From Clostridia bacterium (GTDB lineage Bacteria > Bacillota_A > Clostridia > Monoglobales > Monoglobaceae), in assembly GCA_017436135.1 (NCBI GenBank), contig JAFSDQ010000019.1:1-57256 (forward strand): a stretch of 57,256 bases of DNA. Reading direction: 5' to 3'. The translations under genes and the position numbers were made by a program. Position 1 is the first letter of the stretch, and every line of letters starts with the position of its first letter. This document shows, in pieces, positions 16,691 to 23,938 of the stretch. The notes under the pieces were generated by a model. That model had not been told where the DNA came from. It saw only the letters and a program-made list of their open reading frames with translations, and made no database searches.

Positions 16691-18043
16691 ATGAAGATTA
16701 TAGTATGTGCAAAAATAATCAAGGGGGAGATAAACCCCTTTGATGCCTGTGCTCTTGAAACCGCCTTGAGGCTCTCTGATGATGTGACGGTGGTGTCTAT
16801 GGCACCCCCCTCTGCAATTGACGAGCTGACTCGGCTGACCCGGCTTGGGGCAAAGGTGATTGCTCTTACCGACAATGCCTATGCAGGGTCTGATACTTTG
16901 GCAACCTCCTATGTTTTGTCCTGCCAGATAAAAAAGATGGAGTATGATTTGATAATCTGCGGCAGACAAACAATAGATGGTGATACAGCCCAGGTTGGAC
17001 CATGCCTTGGAACCATGCTGGGAATTGATGTAATTACAAATGTTATGGCTCTTAAGGCGGAGGAAACCTGTATTCAGTGCGAAACAAGGCTTGGACAGGA
17101 AAAATGCAACCTGCCTGCTCTTCTCACTGTGGAGAGAATATGTGATTTAAGATTTCCAAGCATATTTTCAAAACAGGGTACAGTAGAGGTTCTTGATAAT
17201 TCTGCTGTTGGAGCGGATTTGTCAAAATGCGGTACAGAGGGCTCGCCCACAAGAGTTTTAAAAACCTTTGAAAATGACAAAGGAAAGCGTAAATGTAAAT
17301 TTATTACCATTGATGAACTTGATGGGCTGGTGGAAAAATTAAGAAAAGAAAACAAGACAGAGAAGATGGTGACTCAAAGCGGAGTCAAGCTCAAGTCTGT
17401 GTGGGCAATCGGCAGAGAGGTGGAAAAGGAAGCCTGTTCAATAGCCGAAAATGTTATCTTTATTGACGAGAGAAATCCTGAAATAATTGCAGAGCGTGCC
17501 ATAAAAGAAAAACCACAGGTTATACTTTGGAATGCAGATTTGTGGGGAAGAAGAACAGCACCTGTTGTTGCGGCAAAGCTGAATACAGGCTTGTGTGCGG
17601 ACTGTACTGCTCTTGAAACAGACGGAGAAAAGCTTTTTATGTACCGTCCTGCCTTTGGTGGTAATATTACGGCTAAAATTGAATGTAATACCTATCCTCA
17701 AATGGCAACAGCGAGAACTGTTACAAAGGCATCGGATATTATTGTTTCAGGGGGCAAGGGTGTTGCGGAAAGACAAGATAAGCTTGAAAAGCTTGCTGAA
17801 AAATACGGAGCAGAGCTTGGTGCCTCAAGAGGGCTTGTGGATATGGGCAAAGCACCCTATGGACAGCAGATAGGCTTGACAGGAAAAACAGTTTCACCAA
17901 AAATCTATATTGCAATCGGAATATCAGGAGCGGTACATCATACTTGCGGAATAGAAAACGCAGATACGATTATTGCCATAAATCCTGATAAGGATGCAAG
18001 AATATTTGAATATGCCGACTACGGCATAGTTGATGAATTTTGA
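16691..18043 (+). CDS. single-chain electron-transfer flavoprotein, EtfB-EtfA fusion
   Basis: A 450-residue protein uniting both ETF subunits. Residues about 1-205 are EtfB-like: the motif CGRQTIDGDTAQVGP (90-104) is the form I know from electron-bifurcating Clostridia EtfB. Residues about 245-450 are EtfA-like, with GLCADCTAL and the C-terminal FAD site GASRGLVDMG ... TGKTVSPKIYIAIGISGAVHH ... FEYADYGIVDEF. EtfB (about 260) plus EtfA (about 330) would normally exceed 580 residues, so the EtfA N-terminal domain is shortened. It should pass electrons from the neighbouring GlcD-type dehydrogenase to NAD/ferredoxin partners. The GAGG upstream overlaps the kinase end; 39 bases separate it from the dehydrogenase gene. 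Confidence 0.88.
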   Translation: MKIIVCAKIIKGEINPFDACALETALRLSDDVTVVSMAPPSAIDELTRLTRLGAKVIALTDNAYAGSDTLATSYVLSCQIKKMEYDLIICGRQTIDGDTAQVGPCLGTMLGIDVITNVMALKAEETCIQCETRLGQEKCNLPALLTVERICDLRFPSIFSKQGTVEVLDNSAVGADLSKCGTEGSPTRVLKTFENDKGKRKCKFITIDELDGLVEKLRKENKTEKMVTQSGVKLKSVWAIGREVEKEACSIAENVIFIDERNPEIIAERAIKEKPQVILWNADLWGRRTAPVVAAKLNTGLCADCTALETDGEKLFMYRPAFGGNITAKIECNTYPQMATARTVTKASDIIVSGGKGVAERQDKLEKLAEKYGAELGASRGLVDMGKAPYGQQIGLTGKTVSPKIYIAIGISGAVHHTCGIENADTIIAINPDKDARIFEYADYGIVDEF

Positions 18044-18082
18044 AAAATAATTAAAATTATTGTATTGGAAGAGGGATAGAAA

Positions 18083-19507
18083 ATGAATGATTTTTTGTTT
18101 GATGTAATTGCAACAGAGCTTGAAGATGCGGTGGGAAGAGAAAATTGTTCTACCAGAACGATTGACAAAATTGCCCACAGTGTAGACTATTTCTGGCTGT
18201 CGCGTATGTGGGCAGACAGAGGTCTTCGTATGCCCGAGGGTGATTTTGTTGTTGCACCCAAGGACGCAAAAGAGGTTTCTGCTGTACTGAAAATTGCAAA
18301 CTACTACAAAATACCCGTTACAACATGGGGTGCAGGCGGTGGTACACAGGGAGGTGCAATCCCTGTATGTGGCGGTATTGTCCTTGATACAAAGAGAATG
18401 AACAAGATTTATGACCTGAACGAGCAGGGAATGTACATAGAATGCGGAACAGGCGCAATTTATAAGCATCTTGAATGGGCGGCAAACGAAAAGGGTTATG
18501 CCACAATGCATTATCCCTCATCTCTGACCTGTTCTACTGTAGGGGGATTTTTAGCTCACAGAGGTATAGGCGTTTCCTCTACCAAGTATGGTAAGATTGA
18601 TGATATGGTGCTTCAGATGGAGGTTGTTCTGCCAAACGGTGATATTATAGAAACCTCACCTGCTCCAAAGCATGCTGCAGGTCCCGACCTGAACCAGATA
18701 TTTATCGGCTCGGAGGGTACCCTTGGTGTTATGACAAAGGCACAGATGAGAATTTACGAACAGCCTGAATCAAGACAGTTCAGAGGATTTTTGTTCCATA
18801 ATATGACGGATGCCTTTAATGCAGGAAGAGAGCTTTTGCAGAAGTTTAAGCCATCTGTTATGCGTCTTTATGACGAGGCAGAAACTGTGTCCCTGATAAA
18901 GAAGATTGTAGGTGTAGAGAAGAAGGGTGCGTTTATGAATATTGCCATTGAGGGTGTAAAGGAAATGGCAGATTTAGAGATGAAAATTCTTCTTGAAACC
19001 TTTGCAAAATACGGTGCAGAGGATTTAGGCGGTGAATATGGAGAAAAATGGTGGAAAGAGAAGATAACCTTCTTCTATCCCGGTCATATGATGGATATTC
19101 CCCAGTGCTTCGGTACAATGGATACAATTGCACCTTATGACAAGATAGAGAAGATTTACTGGGCAATGAAGGAAGCCATTGAAACAAACTTCCCCCAGGC
19201 GAAGTTTATAGCTCATTTCTCCCACTGGTACGAATGGGGTTGTATGATTTATGACAGATTTATTGTGGATGGAGATAAGGTGCCTCAAGATCCCCATGAA
19301 GCATTCAGACTTCATCAGGCAATCTGGAATTGCGGTGTAAGAACGGCTCTGCAAAATGGCGGCGTTGTAAACGATCACCATGGAGTGGGCATAAAGCTTG
19401 GCAGACTTATGAAAGAGCAATACGGCCCTGCAATGCAGGTGTTTGAGGGTATAAAGAAACAGCTTGATCCCAACGGAATAATGAATCCGTTCAAGCTTGG
19501 ACTGTAG
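18083..19507 (+). CDS. FAD-linked 2-hydroxyacid dehydrogenase (GlcD/LctD type)
   Basis: A 474-residue flavoenzyme of the vanillyl-alcohol-oxidase fold. The FAD pyrophosphate loop TTWGAGGGTQGGAIP is at 81-95, followed by YPSSLTCSTVGGFLAHRG; GSEGTLGVMT marks the end of the FAD domain, NDHHGVGIKLG the active-site His region, and LDPNGIMNPFKLG the C-terminus. Relatives oxidise D-lactate, glycolate or 2-hydroxyglutarate. In Acetobacterium the LctD homologue works with EtfAB in NAD-linked lactate oxidation driven by ferredoxin; here the adjacent EtfBA fusion and Fe-S protein suggest the same logic. GAGGG precedes the ATG. Substrate not determined. Confidence 0.88.
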   Translation: MNDFLFDVIATELEDAVGRENCSTRTIDKIAHSVDYFWLSRMWADRGLRMPEGDFVVAPKDAKEVSAVLKIANYYKIPVTTWGAGGGTQGGAIPVCGGIVLDTKRMNKIYDLNEQGMYIECGTGAIYKHLEWAANEKGYATMHYPSSLTCSTVGGFLAHRGIGVSSTKYGKIDDMVLQMEVVLPNGDIIETSPAPKHAAGPDLNQIFIGSEGTLGVMTKAQMRIYEQPESRQFRGFLFHNMTDAFNAGRELLQKFKPSVMRLYDEAETVSLIKKIVGVEKKGAFMNIAIEGVKEMADLEMKILLETFAKYGAEDLGGEYGEKWWKEKITFFYPGHMMDIPQCFGTMDTIAPYDKIEKIYWAMKEAIETNFPQAKFIAHFSHWYEWGCMIYDRFIVDGDKVPQDPHEAFRLHQAIWNCGVRTALQNGGVVNDHHGVGIKLGRLMKEQYGPAMQVFEGIKKQLDPNGIMNPFKLGL

Positions 19508-19519
19508 GAGGTAGAAGAA

Positions 19520-20590
19520 ATGAAATTTACAGAAAAATCAAAGGAACATATAGACAGTTGTCGTTTCTGCTGGATGTGCCACCATGTATGTCCTATAGGA
19601 AATGCAACAGGTCAGGAGAGAAATACTGCCCGTGCAAGAGCTTTGGGACTTTCCCTTGTTGCACGTGATGCAATTGATTATTCAGAGGATATTATAAACA
19701 ACGTTTACGAATGCTCCCTTTGCGGAGGCTGTATGACAGACTGCGTAACAGGCTGGGATCCTATAATGTTTACAAAGGAAGCAAGACTTGGTGCGGCTCT
19801 TGACGGAAAGCTTCCCGATTACATAATGAAGCTGATTGAAAACCTTTCTCAAAAGGGCAATATTTACGGAGCTGAAAAAAATCCCAACATTCCTGTTTTC
19901 GAGGATAAGGACACCCTTTTCTTTATAGGTGAAGAAACAAGGGCAAAGGGCTGTGCAAAAACAGCGGTTGAGGTTTTAAAGGCAGCGGGGGTAAGCTTTG
20001 CAATCCTGGCTGATGAGCCAAACAGCGGTGCATCAATGGACTTTTTGGTTGGTGCGGCAGCAGAAACAAAGGCTATTATGGAGAAGTGCGCAAAGGCTAT
20101 GTCGGGATATAAGACAGTTATTTGCTACGACCCTGCAGATGCAAAGGTTATGAGAAGAGAGTATAAAGAATGGGGAATAGATTTAAAGCCTCAAGTTGTT
20201 ACCTTTACAGAATATCTTGCAGAGCTGATTAAATCAGGTGCTCTTAAGGTAAAGAACAACGGAGTGAAATATACACCCCAGGACAGCCATTTACTTTCCA
20301 GAGATTTAGAGGAAACACAACCGATTCGCGATATATTATCTGCCTGCGGTCAGGTATCAGAAATGCTTCTAAACAAAGAGCATACAGTACTTGCAGGAAA
20401 TCTTATAATGAATGAATATATGCCGCAGGTTATGAAGAAGGTGGCAGAGGCAAGATGGGTAAATGCAAGAAATATGGATACAAAGGTGCTGGTAACAGCA
20501 AAGACAGCTGAATATATTTTGCTCTCTGAAACCAAGCCTGAGGATATTGAACTTAAGAAAATTGAGGAGGTTGTAGCAGAATGCTTGTAA
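19520..20590 (+). CDS. [4Fe-4S] electron-transfer protein (GlcF-like, degenerate CCG domains)
   Basis: A 356-residue protein starting with two ferredoxin motifs: Cys14/17/20/24 (CRFCWMCHHVCP) and Cys65/68/71/75 (CSLCGGCMTDC), enough for two [4Fe-4S] clusters. The C-terminal two thirds have the outline of the paired CCG domains of GlcF/LutA/HdrB proteins, but the signature cysteines are absent: LADEPNSGASMDF stands where a CCG would be, DSHLLSRD where DPCHLGR is expected, and VLAGNLIMNEY at the last CCG. It therefore probably only wires electrons between the dehydrogenase and the ETF. Strong AGGAGG before the ATG; its last 10 bases overlap the aldolase gene. Confidence 0.82.
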   Translation: MKFTEKSKEHIDSCRFCWMCHHVCPIGNATGQERNTARARALGLSLVARDAIDYSEDIINNVYECSLCGGCMTDCVTGWDPIMFTKEARLGAALDGKLPDYIMKLIENLSQKGNIYGAEKNPNIPVFEDKDTLFFIGEETRAKGCAKTAVEVLKAAGVSFAILADEPNSGASMDFLVGAAAETKAIMEKCAKAMSGYKTVICYDPADAKVMRREYKEWGIDLKPQVVTFTEYLAELIKSGALKVKNNGVKYTPQDSHLLSRDLEETQPIRDILSACGQVSEMLLNKEHTVLAGNLIMNEYMPQVMKKVAEARWVNARNMDTKVLVTAKTAEYILLSETKPEDIELKKIEEVVAECL

Positions 20591-21411
20591 ACTTGAAAGA
20601 AATTCTTGACAAAGCAAAGGATGGAGGATATGCTGTCCCTGCCTTTAATGTGTACAATATGGAAACAGCAATGGGAATAGTGGCTGCAGCAGAGGAAGCA
20701 AACGCTCCGATTATTATGCAGACCTACAGCAGACTTTTTACCAACGAAGAGGGCTACTATGTGGCGGCAGTTGCCCTGGCAGCTGCAAAGGCGGCAAAGG
20801 TGCCTGTTTGCTATCATCTTGACCATGGTGCAAGTAAAAACGAAGCAATAAAAGCTCTTCGATACGGGGCAACAGGAATAATGATAGACAAATCAGAGCT
20901 TTCTATGGAAGAGAATATTGCCTATACCAATCAGGTATGCGAAATGTGTAATGTAATTGGTGTGCCTGTAGAGGGAGAAATAGGACATGTGGGCTCTGTA
21001 AATGATGAACAAATGGGAGAGTATACAACAGTTGAAGAAGCAAAAACTTATGTTGATGCAACAGGAGTATGCGCACTTGCGGTTGCAGTGGGCACAGCTC
21101 ACGGCAGATATAAAAAGGAGCCAAAGCTTGACATAGACAGAATTGAGGAAATATCAAAGGCAATTGATGCCCATGTTGTTCTTCACGGCGGAAGCGGTAT
21201 TCCCGATGATGCTATAAAGGCGGCTATAAAAGCGGGTATAAGAAAAATAAACTTTGGTACAGATGTATGCTACGCTTTTCTTGACAAGGTATTTGAAACC
21301 TCAAGAGATAAAATTGCGGTAGATATCTTTATGAAGGATGCTATACAGAACGTAAAGGCATTCGGTATTGAAAAGATTAAGCTTTTGGGAGCGGAGAATA
21401 AAGCATGGTAA
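20581..21411 (+). CDS. class II aldolase (fructose-/tagatose-bisphosphate or IolJ-type)
   Basis: Zinc-dependent aldolase, 276 residues, the short GatY/KbaY/Fba/IolJ form. Motifs: PAFNVYNMET (20-29); YHLDHGAS with catalytic Asp81 and zinc ligand His82; VEGEIGHVG; AVAVGTAHGRY with a second zinc His; LHGGSGIPDDAIK with the third; and INFGTD. It cleaves a ketose phosphate to DHAP plus an aldehyde. The short form does not discriminate fructose-1,6-bisP, tagatose-1,6-bisP, 2-deoxy-5-keto-gluconate-6-P or ketose-1-P. It overlaps the Fe-S gene by 10 bases and the PfkB gene by 7, so all three are translationally coupled. Confidence 0.9.
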   Translation: MLVNLKEILDKAKDGGYAVPAFNVYNMETAMGIVAAAEEANAPIIMQTYSRLFTNEEGYYVAAVALAAAKAAKVPVCYHLDHGASKNEAIKALRYGATGIMIDKSELSMEENIAYTNQVCEMCNVIGVPVEGEIGHVGSVNDEQMGEYTTVEEAKTYVDATGVCALAVAVGTAHGRYKKEPKLDIDRIEEISKAIDAHVVLHGGSGIPDDAIKAAIKAGIRKINFGTDVCYAFLDKVFETSRDKIAVDIFMKDAIQNVKAFGIEKIKLLGAENKAW

Positions 21412-22316
21412 AGGTTGTAGGAATAGGCGCAAACGTATATGATACCCTTATTACTGTTGACGGCTTCCCCAAAGAGGATACAAAGGTAAGGGCAGACTCT
21501 TCCTGTGTCAGCGGAGGAGGTCCTTGCGGAACAGGACTTGTTGCTGTGTCAAAGCTTGGGGAAAGTGCTGCCTATATTGGCAATTTAGCCGATGATATTC
21601 CCGGAAATTTTCTTGTGGAAGATATGAAAAGATATGGGGTATCAACAGAGCTTGTGAATATTAAAGAGGGATATGCTTCATTTTCTTCTTATATATGGTT
21701 AAATACCCAAAAGGCTACCCGAACCTGTGTTTTCCATAAGGGTAATCTTCCTCCTCTTGAATTGTCGGAAAAGCAAAAGAAAGCAATTCAAGAGGGCGAA
21801 ATCCTGATGATTGACGGCAACGAAATGTCGGCAGCAATAGAGGGAGCAAGGCTTGCAAGGGAAAACGGTACAAAGGTTTTATATGATGCGGGAGGCTTAT
21901 ATGAGGGAGTAGAAAACCTTTTGCCTTATGCAGATGTTTTAATTCCCTCGGAGGAATTTGCCCTTGGTCACACAGGGGAGAAATCTGCGGAGGCAGCTGC
22001 AAAAAAGCTTATGGAAATGTATAATCCCCAGGTTGTGGTTATTACCTGCGGAAAAGAAGGCGGAATAATTTTAGAAAAAGATGAAATAAAAAAATACATG
22101 GCGTTTTCCGTAGAGGCAGTTGATACAAACGGAGCGGGAGATGTATTCCATGGCGCCTTTGCCTTTGGAATGACAAAGGGTTATGATTATTACAGCTGTT
22201 GCATTTTTGCAAGTGCTGTATCCGCTCTTAAATGCCAAAAAGTCGGTGCAAGGGCGAGCGTGCCTGATTTTAAGGAAGTAACTGACTTTTTAGCAGAACA
22301 TGGGATAGTATTATAA
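21405..22316 (+). CDS. PfkB-family carbohydrate kinase
   Basis: Ribokinase-fold sugar kinase of 303 residues. The N-terminal signature GGGPCGTGLVAVSKLG near residues 38-53 and the C-terminal VDTNGAGDVFHGAFAFG with the catalytic Asp of the GAGD anion hole are intact. Family members phosphorylate fructose-1-P, tagatose-6-P, 2-keto-3-deoxygluconate, 2-deoxy-5-keto-gluconate (IolC) or ribose. Placed directly after the aldolase, it probably makes the aldolase substrate. Its ATG overlaps the aldolase stop. Last gene of the eight-gene operon, followed by a strong terminator. Confidence 0.9.
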   Translation: MVKVVGIGANVYDTLITVDGFPKEDTKVRADSSCVSGGGPCGTGLVAVSKLGESAAYIGNLADDIPGNFLVEDMKRYGVSTELVNIKEGYASFSSYIWLNTQKATRTCVFHKGNLPPLELSEKQKKAIQEGEILMIDGNEMSAAIEGARLARENGTKVLYDAGGLYEGVENLLPYADVLIPSEEFALGHTGEKSAEAAAKKLMEMYNPQVVVITCGKEGGIILEKDEIKKYMAFSVEAVDTNGAGDVFHGAFAFGMTKGYDYYSCCIFASAVSALKCQKVGARASVPDFKEVTDFLAEHGIVL

Positions 22317-22321
22317 AAACA

Positions 22322-22359
22322 AAAGGGCAGATGTTCCAAAAACAGAACATCTGCCCTTT
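22322..22359 (+). terminator. terminator of the eight-gene operon
   Basis: Perfect 15-bp stem AAAGGGCAGATGTTC (22322-22336) / 22345-22359, loop CAAAAACA. An almost identical hairpin occurs at 22729-22770. Confidence 0.88.
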
Positions 22360-22730
22360 AGACTGTCGAAAAAGTCTATGTCTTGCAAAGAGATTGCATC
22401 TGCTACGCCTTACCCTGTTGATTTTAGGTCGAAAGACAACCTTGTTGTCATTTCATTCCGGTGCTGCCGCACCTCAATCCCGGCTAAAATGTGTCACCGA
22501 CACATTTATTTACGCCGTGACGCCCACCCGAGCGGAGTCGATTTCTGCTTCGCAGAAACGATTGGGGCGTTGCCCCAAACCCCATAAATGCGGGGTTTTA
22601 AAGGGGCAGAGTCCCTTTGTCCGAGTTTCACGAAGTGAAACGATGGATTGCGTCAGGGTCTGGCTGACGCAACAGGGTTCGGCAACATATATTCAAAGTT
22701 TTTGCAGAAATAAGGTTTTTCTACACACAA
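22360..22730. repeat. non-coding array of at least nine consecutive hairpins
   Basis: No convincing gene. The segment is a string of short perfect hairpins: 22435/22449 (GACAAC), 22460/22473 (GGTGC), 22490/22504 (TGTGTC), 22542/22558 (TTTCTGC), 22562/22578 (TTGGGGC), 22577/22598 (AAACCCC), 22600/22618 (AAAGGG), 22625/22641 (GTTTCAC) and 22648/22672 (TTGCGTCAG). It is more GC-rich than its neighbours and resembles GC-rich dispersed repeats seen in gut Clostridia. It lies between two near-identical terminator hairpins. Confidence 0.7.
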
Positions 22731-22770
22731 AAGGGCTGATGTTCCAAAAACAGAACATCTGCCCTTTTTT
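22729..22770 (-). terminator. second copy of the GGGCAGATGTTC hairpin, terminator of rpiR-type gene
   Basis: Near-duplicate of 22322-22359 with one base change (GGGCTGATGTTC on the left arm), giving one internal T-T mismatch. It lies 4 bases from the stop of the leftward RpiR gene and has an A-rich outer flank, so it can end that transcript. Confidence 0.75.
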
Positions 22771-22773
22771 GTT

Positions 22774-23607
22774 TTAGAATTTTTTGTTTTGAAGAGCTTC
22801 CTCTGTGTTTTTTGCCATTTCATCAGCGGACTTATTCTTATAGATAAGATAATAATAAATTGAGTTGATAATTGCAAGCTGTGCAATACGGGAATTAAGC
22901 CCCAAAATACTGTACTGTGTTTCGTTTGAAGAGGTAAAAAGAACAATGTCACTTTGTTTAACAATAGGGGATTTTCCGTGATTTGTAATGCTTATTGTGG
23001 TTGCGCCCTTGCTTCTGGCAATTTTTAAAGCCTCAACAATGTCTTTAGAGGAGCCTGAATGAGAAATACCGATTGCAACATCATTCTCTGTCAAGTGGGA
23101 TGCATTGATTGCCTGAAAATGGCTATCGCTGAAGGCAACCGCCCTGTAGCCTATACGGAGCAGCTTGTGTTGAAAATCCATAGCAATTGAGGAGGAGTTA
23201 CCCAAGCCGTAGATGGCAATGGAGCTTGCGTTTAAAATCTTTTTTGCCGCAGCTTCAAGCATATTTGTATCAAGACTTTTCTTTGTCATTTCAAGGGAGC
23301 AATATATGTCGTTTGAAACCTTGTCAAAAATTTCCATACAAGAGTCATTTTCGGTAATAACATAAGAGTTTCCTATACTGCCTTCTTCGCGGGCAAGGGA
23401 AATTTTAAGCTCCTGATACCCTTCAAAGCCAAGTCGGTGAGCAAATCTTACTACGGTTGCTTCGCCGCAGCCGCATTGCTCTGCAAGCTCACTTATAGAA
23501 AGGGGAACAATCCCCCCGGGATTTTTAAGAAGCCAGTCTGCTATACGTTTTTCGGCATAGCCCATTTTATCGTAAAGAACAGAAATCTTTAAGGTTGTTT
23601 TGTTCAT
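22774..23607 (-). CDS. RpiR-family transcriptional regulator (HTH + SIS)
   Basis: A 277-residue regulator. I use the ATG at 23607, which has TGGAG seven bases upstream and gives MNKTTLKISVLYDKMGYAEK; the frame is open 111 bases further but that part is a structured leader. The N-terminal HTH_6 domain (1-75) contains LSISELAEQCGCGEATVVRF as recognition helix region; the C-terminal SIS domain (about 105-250) contains YGLGNSSSIA and ISHSGSSKDIVEAL, which bind phosphosugars. It is divergent from the aldo/keto reductase gene across an 11-bp inverted repeat, the probable operator, and convergent with the eight-gene operon. A sugar phosphate made by one of these operons is the likely effector. Confidence 0.92.
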   Translation of the reverse strand: MNKTTLKISVLYDKMGYAEKRIADWLLKNPGGIVPLSISELAEQCGCGEATVVRFAHRLGFEGYQELKISLAREEGSIGNSYVITENDSCMEIFDKVSNDIYCSLEMTKKSLDTNMLEAAAKKILNASSIAIYGLGNSSSIAMDFQHKLLRIGYRAVAFSDSHFQAINASHLTENDVAIGISHSGSSKDIVEALKIARSKGATTISITNHGKSPIVKQSDIVLFTSSNETQYSILGLNSRIAQLAIINSIYYYLIYKNKSADEMAKNTEEALQNKKF

Positions 23608-23790
23608 AATAATCTCCATTCCGCCGCTCTGCGTCAGCACAAATAGAAATGAAATTTCTCTTATCCGCAGAGCAAGGAATGATAAGAGATTATTTCGTCC
23701 ATGTGCATTTCCGAGCATTTATGCGAGGAAAATTTTGCACGGACAATAAATTCCGCCGGAGGCTTAACGTGAAAGTTCCTTTCACGTTAA
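23608..23790 (-). other. structured leader of the RpiR gene
   Basis: About 210 untranslated bases lie between the leftward promoter and the RpiR ATG. They hold a perfect 12-bp hairpin (23764-23775 / 23779-23790, TTC loop) and a second one (GCTCTGCG 23626-23633 / 23666-23673, with inner AGAAA/TTTCT). On the minus strand AGGAG followed by GTG at the first hairpin could open a short reading frame of about 35 codons that ends before the regulator. A leader peptide or mRNA-level control is possible but unproven. Confidence 0.4.
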
Positions 23791-23819
23791 TCTCCTGAAA
23801 ATATATTCTAATATATTCA

Positions 23820-23848
23820 AATATACCATAATGAACAGGGTTTGTCAA
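23820..23848 (-). promoter_or_regulatory. promoter of the RpiR gene
   Basis: Minus strand TTGACA (complement of 23843-23848), 17-base spacer, TATATT (complement of 23820-23825). The -35 lies inside the left arm of the operator at 23841-23883. Confidence 0.85.
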
Positions 23849-23883
23849 CAAAGCGGGTTTTGAGAACAGGGATTGTTGACAAA
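23841..23883. promoter_or_regulatory. operator between RpiR gene and aldo/keto reductase gene
   Basis: TTTGTCAACAA (23841-23851) and TTGTTGACAAA (23873-23883) form a perfect 11-bp inverted repeat with centres 32 bases apart, about three helical turns. Each arm contains the -35 box of one of the two divergent promoters, so one bound regulator could block both. Confidence 0.65.
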
Positions 23884-23904
23884 GGTATTCTTTATTGATA
23901 TACT
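23876..23904 (+). promoter_or_regulatory. promoter of the aldo/keto reductase-alcohol dehydrogenase operon
   Basis: TTGACA (23876-23881), 17-base spacer, TATACT (23899-23904): near-perfect sigma-A promoter about 30 bases before the ATG at 23939. Confidence 0.88.
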
Positions 23905-23938
23905 TTTAAACAAATAAGATTGACAGGAGAAAAAGGTT

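Noticed and set aside
13598..22316. Complete inositol degradation operon
   Set aside because: IolB-, IolC- and IolJ-like proteins occur, but the inositol dehydrogenase, dehydratase and hydrolase genes (iolG, iolE, iolD) are missing, and a NagB-like gene and ETF complex are unexplained by that pathway.
22435..22672. Possible CRISPR array because of serial repeats
   Set aside because: The repeats are hairpins of different sequence and spacing, not identical direct repeats with spacers; no cas genes are present.
22331..22777. 148-codon open frame over the hairpin array
   Set aside because: It starts inside a terminator, has no ribosome binding site, crosses nine palindromes and ends inside the second terminator; the translation has no protein-like pattern.
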